Shown piece after piece: positions 59,556-64,000 of a stretch of DNA of 64,000 nucleotides. Each line of letters begins with the position of its first letter. The stretch's first letter is position 1. The stretch comes from Sphingomonas sp. PR090111-T3T-6A (GTDB taxonomy: Bacteria; Pseudomonadota; Alphaproteobacteria; Sphingomonadales; Sphingomonadaceae), in assembly GCF_000383095.1 (NCBI RefSeq), contig NZ_AORL01000019.1, positions 124,001 through 188,000 on the forward strand, written 5' to 3'. Under the pieces are notes generated by a model, which saw only the letters and a list, made by a program, of their open reading frames with translations, was not told where the DNA came from and made no database searches. The position numbers were made by a program, and so were the translations under genes.

Positions 59556-60962
59556 ATGCTCACTGAGCCGCTGCGCTTTCAGGACGTCCGCAACACCAGC
59601 ACCTTCCGGCTGACGCTGGTGTTCGGTCTGGTCTTCGCGCTCGGCGTGGCCGTGCTCCTGGGGCTGATCTACGAACTCTCCGCCCGCGAGCTGACCAGCC
59701 GCAGCGACCGTATCCTCCGCACCGAGGCAGGGCTGCTGAGCGCGGTGCCGGCCGACCAGCTGCCGGATCGCATCCGTACCGAGATCAGCCGCAACACCAG
59801 CGGGCTCAACTATTTCGAGCTGAAGGCGATCGACGGCGAGCATGTCGCCGGCAACATCCGCATGTCGCGCGATCCCGCGCCCGATCATGCGAGCGACATC
59901 GCCGCCGGTGTGGTGGGGGATCGGCCGATCCGTCTGCTGGCGGTGCGCATGCCTTCGGACGAGACGCTGCTGATCGGGCGGGACATCAGCCCGATCGTCG
60001 ACCTGCGGCATCGCGTGCTGGCGATCCTGATCTGGAGCGGGCTGGCCACGGCGCTGTCGGTGCTGGTCAGCAGCTTCGCGCTCAGCCTCGCGCCGCTGCG
60101 CCGGCTGCGGGATCTGCAACGGGCCAGCCGCGTGATCGCCGCCGGCAATCTGGAAGCGCGGATGCCACTGATGGGGCGTGGCGACGAACTCGATCTGTTC
60201 GCCGGCACCGTCAACACGATGGTGGAGGAGGTGGGCCGCGTCGTCGCGCAGGTGAAGGGGGTGACGGACGCCGTCGCCCATGATCTGCGCACGCCGCTCA
60301 CCCGCGTCCGCAGCCAGCTCTATCGCGTCCGCCAGTCGCCCGGCGTCGAGACGCAGGCGGCGGCAATGATCGAGGCTGCGACCGAGGATCTGGATGTCGT
60401 GCTCGACCGCTTCGCCGCGCTGCTGCGCATCTCGGAGCTGGAGGCGCGGGGGCGCCGGGCGGGCTTCGGCGCGATCGACCTCGGCCGCCTCGCGCGTGAC
60501 GTCTGCGACCTCTACGAGCCGCTCGCCGAGGAGCGATCGGTATCGCTGGAGCTGCTCTCCTCGCCGGAGACGGAGGTGCGGGGCGATGCCAAGCTGCTGT
60601 TCGAGGCGGTCAGCAATCTGGTCGACAATGCCATCAAGTTCGTGGCGGAGGGCGGGCATGTGGCGGTGACGGTCGCGGCCGGCCCTCATGGCCCGGTCAT
60701 CGAAGTTTGCGACGATGGCCCCGGCATCGCCCCGGACGAGCGGCGTGCAGTCCTCCGGCGCTTCCATCGCAGCGCCGACGCTACCGATATTCCCGGCACG
60801 GGGCTTGGCCTCAGCGTCGTGGCCGCGATCGTGCATCTGCACGGCTTCGGGCTGGAGTTCGACGATGCGGAGCCCGGCCTCGTCGTCCGTATCCGCTGTG
60901 CAGAAGTGCTGGATGGCCGTGAAATTCATTTCACTCGCCAGCCGATGAAAACAGGACGATGA
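59556..60962 (+). CDS. Sensor histidine kinase, paralogue 1
   Basis: A protein of 468 aa. N-terminus FQDVRNTSTFRLTLVFGLVF leads into TM1; a periplasmic loop of about 110 residues (SARELTSRSDRILRTEAGLL, LPDRIRTEISRNTSGLNYFE) precedes TM2 (LIWSGLATALSVLVSSFAL) and HAMP (LQRASRVIAAGNLEARMP). The H-box is VAHDLRTPLTRVRSQLYRV, N-box NLVDNAIKF, G1 DDGPGIAPDER and G2 GTGLGLSVVAAI. It closely resembles the kinase at 62.3 kb but has no adjacent regulator of its own. Box 2 lies inside its last codons. Confidence 0.93.
   Translation: MLTEPLRFQDVRNTSTFRLTLVFGLVFALGVAVLLGLIYELSARELTSRSDRILRTEAGLLSAVPADQLPDRIRTEISRNTSGLNYFELKAIDGEHVAGNIRMSRDPAPDHASDIAAGVVGDRPIRLLAVRMPSDETLLIGRDISPIVDLRHRVLAILIWSGLATALSVLVSSFALSLAPLRRLRDLQRASRVIAAGNLEARMPLMGRGDELDLFAGTVNTMVEEVGRVVAQVKGVTDAVAHDLRTPLTRVRSQLYRVRQSPGVETQAAAMIEAATEDLDVVLDRFAALLRISELEARGRRAGFGAIDLGRLARDVCDLYEPLAEERSVSLELLSSPETEVRGDAKLLFEAVSNLVDNAIKFVAEGGHVAVTVAAGPHGPVIEVCDDGPGIAPDERRAVLRRFHRSADATDIPGTGLGLSVVAAIVHLHGFGLEFDDAEPGLVVRIRCAEVLDGREIHFTRQPMKTGR
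60919..60934. promoter_or_regulatory. GTGAAA-box 2 (GTGAAATTCATTTCAC)
   Basis: It overlaps the 3' end of the first kinase gene and lies 169 bp upstream of the exported small protein. It shares TTTCACTCGCCA with box 3, so similarity extends beyond the palindrome. Confidence 0.7.
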
Positions 60963-61102
60963 AATCGTCGCTGGTTCATTGTCGAATGGAAGGGCGGTCT
61001 TCTTCGGCGTGTCAGCGATCTATCGCCGATTTTATCGACGAACATACGAATGAGATCATGACGAGATCAGGGTGGGAGCGATTCTGCCCGAAGGAGATCA
61101 TT

Positions 61103-61531
61103 GTGCGCAAAATCCTTGTGATCGGTGCGATCGCTTCGGCGGCGTTTTCCTTTTCGGCTTATGCGTCGGCCGGCCATGCGTCGGGGCTGAGCTTCCGGGA
61201 ACTGGAATATCAGGCGCCGCGCGACCCGCTGCTGCCATCCAACGCCGCGATCGGCGACCTGCACCACACGCCTGCCGCCGATCTGGCCCCGGCGGCCGAG
61301 GCGCTGAACCAGGCGATCCCGGCCGGCACCTCCCGCGCGGACGCCGAGGCCATGCTGGGCAAGGCCGGCGCGAAATGCCGCGCCGATGGCGCTTCCAGCG
61401 AGCGGTGCAGCTATTTCGACGTCGCCACCCGCGACGAATATGTCGATGATGTGCACTGGAACGTGAAGCTCGATCTGGTCAACGACAAGGTCGCCAGCCT
61501 CGCGGTGGATCGTCTTTGGTCGCGCCATTGA
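61103..61531 (+). CDS. Exported small protein with BamE/SmpA-like pattern
   Basis: A protein of 142 aa starting at GTG 61103 with AAGGAG six bases upstream. Signal peptide about residues 1-23 (RKILVIGAIASAAFSFSAYA). The mature part has AIPAGTSRADAEAMLGKAGA, the T-x-x-D-A-E-x-x-L-G-K pattern of SmpA/OmlA (BamE) folds, followed by two Cys (AKCRADGASSERC) and a beta meander (YVDDVHWNVKLDLVNDKVAS). It may act as a periplasmic accessory to the neighbouring kinases. Box 2 upstream suggests control by the same regulator. Confidence 0.72.
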   Translation: MRKILVIGAIASAAFSFSAYASAGHASGLSFRELEYQAPRDPLLPSNAAIGDLHHTPAADLAPAAEALNQAIPAGTSRADAEAMLGKAGAKCRADGASSERCSYFDVATRDEYVDDVHWNVKLDLVNDKVASLAVDRLWSRH

Positions 61532-61601
61532 TCGGCTGAAGACGGGAGCCTGATCCGGTTCGGTCCCTTGCCCCCGCCGGCTCAGGCTCTATCCTGCATC
61601 C

Positions 61602-62279
61602 ATGGCCCGTATCCTCGTCATCGAAGATGATGTCGCAACCGCACAGGAAATCGCCACGGAGCTGACCGCCCACGGCCATGCGGTGGCGCAGGTGCATGAC
61701 GGGCAGACCGCGCTCGAAATGGCGATGCGCGAGCCGTTCGATGCGATCACGCTCGATCGCATGTTGCCGGGCATGGATGGCCTCGCCCTCGTCGAGCAGT
61801 TGCGCGAGCGGCGTGTCCTGCTGCCGGTGCTGATGATCAGCGCGCTCAGCGACGTGGACGACCGTATCGCGGGCCTGCGCGCGGGCGGCGACGATTATCT
61901 CATCAAGCCCTTCGCCTCCAACGAGATGGCGATGCGCGTCGAGGTGTTGCTGCGCCGCCGCCAGCAATCCTCCGAAAGCGCGATCCTGCGCGTGGGTGGC
62001 ATCGAGCTGGACCTGATCCGCCGCAAGGTGCGTGTGGAGGGCGAGCCGGTGCGGCTGCTCCACATGGAGTTCCGCCTGCTCGAATTCCTCGCCCGCAATG
62101 CCGGCGACGTGATGAGCCGGCGGATCATCTTCGAGCAGGTGTGGGGCTATTATTTCGATCCCGGCGCGAATCTCATCAACGTCCATATTGGCCGCCTGCG
62201 CAAGAAGCTCGATCGCCCGGACAAGCCCTCCGCCATCGTCACCGTGAAGGGCGAGGGCTATCGGCTCGATGCTGTCTGA
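61602..62279 (+). CDS. OmpR-family response regulator
   Basis: A protein of 225 aa. Receiver residues 1-115: ARILVIEDDVATAQEIATEL, phospho-Asp in AITLDRMLPGMDG (about D51), Lys in DYLIKPFASN. The winged helix is about residues 125-225 (RLLHMEFRLLEFLARNAGD, NVHIGRLRKKLDRPDKPS, KGEGYRLDAV). It overlaps the second kinase by 11 bp, so that is its cognate partner. It is the only regulator near two paralogous kinases and is the likely reader of the three GTGAAA boxes. Confidence 0.94.
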   Translation: MARILVIEDDVATAQEIATELTAHGHAVAQVHDGQTALEMAMREPFDAITLDRMLPGMDGLALVEQLRERRVLLPVLMISALSDVDDRIAGLRAGGDDYLIKPFASNEMAMRVEVLLRRRQQSSESAILRVGGIELDLIRRKVRVEGEPVRLLHMEFRLLEFLARNAGDVMSRRIIFEQVWGYYFDPGANLINVHIGRLRKKLDRPDKPSAIVTVKGEGYRLDAV

Positions 62280-63624
62280 CCGGCTGCGCTTCCGGGATAT
62301 CCGCAACACCAGCACCTTTCGGCTGACGCTGCTGCTGGGGCTGGTGGCGGCGATCGGCGTGGTGGCGCTGCTCGGGCTGATCTACGGCCTCTCCGCCCGC
62401 GAGCTGGATGCCCGCAGCGATCGCATCCTGCGCGCCGAGGCCGCACGGCTGGAGGGAACGCCGCGCGATCAGCTGCCCGATCGCATCCGGGCGGCGATCC
62501 GGCACAGCGTGAGCGGCCTCAACTATTACGGCCTGCTCGATCCCGCGGGGCGGCCGCTGGAGGGCAATCTCAGGGGCTCGTCTGGCTTCGTGCCGGGACA
62601 TGTGCGCGAGATCGCCGGGCGGCCGGGGCGGCATGGCCCGGTCCGTCTGCTCGCCGAGCGGACCGCGGCGGGCGAGACGATCCTGATCGGCCGCGATATC
62701 ACGCCTCTGGTGGACCTGCGCCGGCGCGTGTTCGAGGTGCTGACCTTCAGCGGCGTGGTGATCGCGCTGCTGATCCTGATCGCGGGCACGCTGCTGAGCT
62801 TCGCGCCGCTGCGCCGTCTCGGGCGGCTTCAGCGCTCCGCCCACAGGATCGCGGCCGGCCATCTGGAGGAACGGATGCCCATCCTCGGGCGCGGCGACGA
62901 ACTCGATCTGTTCGCCGGCACGGTCAACACGATGGTGGACGAGGTGGGCCGCGTCGTCTCGCAGGTGAAGGCCGTCACCGATGCGGTGGCGCATGATCTG
63001 CGCACGCCGCTCACCCGCGTGCGCGCCCAGCTCTACCGCGCCGGCCAGCAGCCGGACATCACGCCGGTGCTGGCGGGCAAGGTGGAGGCGGCGCTGGCCG
63101 ATCTCGACATGGTGCTGGAACGCTTCGCGGCGCTGCTGCGCATCTCCGAGCTGGAGACGGGGAGCCGTCGTGCCGGCTTCCGCGCCGTCGATCTGCCGGC
63201 CCTGGCGCGCACCGCGCTCGATCTCTACGAGCCGCTGGCCGAGGAGCGTGGGATCGCGATGACGCTGGAGGCGGCCGATGGCGCGCAGGTGTTCGGCGAC
63301 GACAAGCTGCTGTTCGAGGCGGTCGGCAACCTCATCGACAATGCCATCAAGTTCGCGCCGGCCGGTGGCCATGTGGACGTCCGCGTCCTGCGGGCCGGGG
63401 ATGAGGTCTGGATCGAAATCAGGGACAATGGGCCGGGCATCCCGACCGATCAGCGCAAGGCCGTGCTGCGACGATTCCATCGTGGCGCGGGAAGTGAGGG
63501 GATCGAAGGCTCCGGTCTGGGCCTCAGTGTTGTCGTCGCGATCGCGCATCTTCATCAGTTTTCCTTGGAGTTCGATGACGCGAAACCCGGCTTGATTGCG
63601 CGGCTTGGCTGCTCAAGCCGCTGA
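62269..63624 (+). CDS. Sensor histidine kinase, paralogue 2
   Basis: A protein of 451 aa. FRDIRNTSTFRLTLLLGLVA leads into TM1; the periplasmic region has DARSDRILRAEAARLEG and QLPDRIRAAIRHSVSGLNYY; TM2 is VIALLILIAGTLLSFAPL; then HAMP. The H-box is VAHDLRTPLTRVRAQLYRA, N-box NLIDNAIKFAPAG, G1 DNGPGIPTDQR and G2 GSGLGLSVVVAI. It is homologous end to end with the kinase at 59.6 kb, so a duplication is likely. It overlaps the regulator and is followed by an RND transporter with box 3 between them. Confidence 0.94.
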   Translation: MLSDRLRFRDIRNTSTFRLTLLLGLVAAIGVVALLGLIYGLSARELDARSDRILRAEAARLEGTPRDQLPDRIRAAIRHSVSGLNYYGLLDPAGRPLEGNLRGSSGFVPGHVREIAGRPGRHGPVRLLAERTAAGETILIGRDITPLVDLRRRVFEVLTFSGVVIALLILIAGTLLSFAPLRRLGRLQRSAHRIAAGHLEERMPILGRGDELDLFAGTVNTMVDEVGRVVSQVKAVTDAVAHDLRTPLTRVRAQLYRAGQQPDITPVLAGKVEAALADLDMVLERFAALLRISELETGSRRAGFRAVDLPALARTALDLYEPLAEERGIAMTLEAADGAQVFGDDKLLFEAVGNLIDNAIKFAPAGGHVDVRVLRAGDEVWIEIRDNGPGIPTDQRKAVLRRFHRGAGSEGIEGSGLGLSVVVAIAHLHQFSLEFDDAKPGLIARLGCSSR

Positions 63625-63638
63625 TTTTACGCGATACA

Positions 63639-63654
63639 GTGAAAATCATTTCAC
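63639..63654. promoter_or_regulatory. GTGAAA-box 3 (GTGAAAATCATTTCAC)
   Basis: It lies 15 bp after the second kinase stop and 109 bp upstream of the RND gene. It differs from the other boxes only in the central bases and continues TTTCACTCGCCA as box 2 does. Confidence 0.7.
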
Positions 63655-63762
63655 TCGCCATTCCCGCCGCGGGGGGCGAATAGGCCTCCCGTCGGCGTTG
63701 CGGCGCGGCTCTTAACCCCGCCGTCACGCAGCGTCGGCACCCAGACATCCGCCGGGAAGTCC

Positions 63763-64000
63763 ATGCTTCAGCTCGTCAAGCTTGCGCTGAGCAAGCCGTA
63801 CACCTTTGTCGTGCTCGCGATCCTGATCCTGCTATCGGGCTCGATCGCGTGGGTGAAGACCCCGACGGATATCTTCCCGGACATCAAGATCCCGGTGATC
63901 GCCGCCGTGTGGACCTATCGCGGCCTGCCGCCGCAGGACATGTCCGGCCGCGTCGTCTATTATTACGAGCGGCAGCTCTCCACGACGGTCAACGACATCG
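63763..64000 (+). CDS. RND-family efflux transporter, N-terminal part (runs off window)
   Basis: The first 79 codons are visible. TM1 is KPYTFVVLAILILLSGSIAW, followed by the RND signature TPTDIFPDIKIPVI and then WTYRGLPPQDMSGRVVYYYE, the start of the porter domain. It belongs to the AcrB/MdtB-like HAE group rather than the metal-exporting CzcA group by appearance, though too little is present to be sure. ATG 63763 is preceded by GGGAAG. Box 3 upstream suggests control by the local two-component system. Confidence 0.9.
   Translation, partial: MLQLVKLALSKPYTFVVLAILILLSGSIAWVKTPTDIFPDIKIPVIAAVWTYRGLPPQDMSGRVVYYYERQLSTTVNDI

Overview
The window is GC-rich, gene-dense alphaproteobacterial chromosome, most likely from a sphingomonad (Sphingomonas or a relative). 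The reasons are the run of core genes alaC, hom, glpX, recJ, a TonB-dependent receptor, a flavin-dependent halogenase, NodT-type efflux and a class I PHA synthase, together with a NasT/NasS nitrate circuit. Family names come from reading translated motifs; no database search was run.

Layout. 1-6.9 kb is core chromosome: phaC (5' part), alaC, a glycine-zipper envelope protein, hom behind a hairpin that contains its ribosome-binding site, glpX and recJ, ending at tRNA-Glu(TTC). An accessory block of about 50.5 kb (7,002-57,453) follows. It starts with a tyrosine integrase directly downstream of the tRNA and ends at a 17-bp exact copy of the tRNA 3' end, the usual footprint of a tRNA-targeted genomic island. 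From 57.6 kb the core-like chromosome resumes: a coiled-coil porin, two paralogous histidine kinases with one response regulator, an exported BamE/SmpA-like protein and the start of an RND transporter. Three copies of a GTGAAA..TTTCAC palindrome tie this last block together.

Inside the island, left to right: the integrase; an unknown coiled-coil protein; a 335-bp gene-free tract packed with hairpins (possible oriT or oriV); the complete nitrate assimilation set nasT-nasS-narK-nirB-nirD-nasA-cobA, with a two-hexaloop antitermination leader; a GST/MarR pair; a truncated antiporter start and a tryptophan-halogenase-like gene; an operon of response regulator, kinase, TonB receptor and phytase-like phosphatase for phosphate scavenging; a mosaic of gene fragments; a fatty acid desaturase; a cold-shock protein; and several small unknowns. 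A broken integrase 3' end at 34.8 kb and an intact relative at 47.1 kb bracket a catabolic, repair and efflux segment (metallo-beta-lactamase fold, alpha/beta hydrolase, LysR, 3-methyladenine and mismatch-uracil glycosylases, TetR, EmrAB plus outer-membrane factor, aldo/keto reductase).

The right end of the island holds its two most interesting systems. The first is a six-gene leftward operon (small protein, Vsr nuclease, MORC/MutL-like GHKL ATPase, unknown protein, DUF6339-like protein, cytosine methyltransferase), which looks like a compact restriction or defence system with no helicase gene. The second is a rightward four-gene cassette beside attR with a small MobA/MobL-like HUH protein, an AAA+ ATPase and two unknown proteins.
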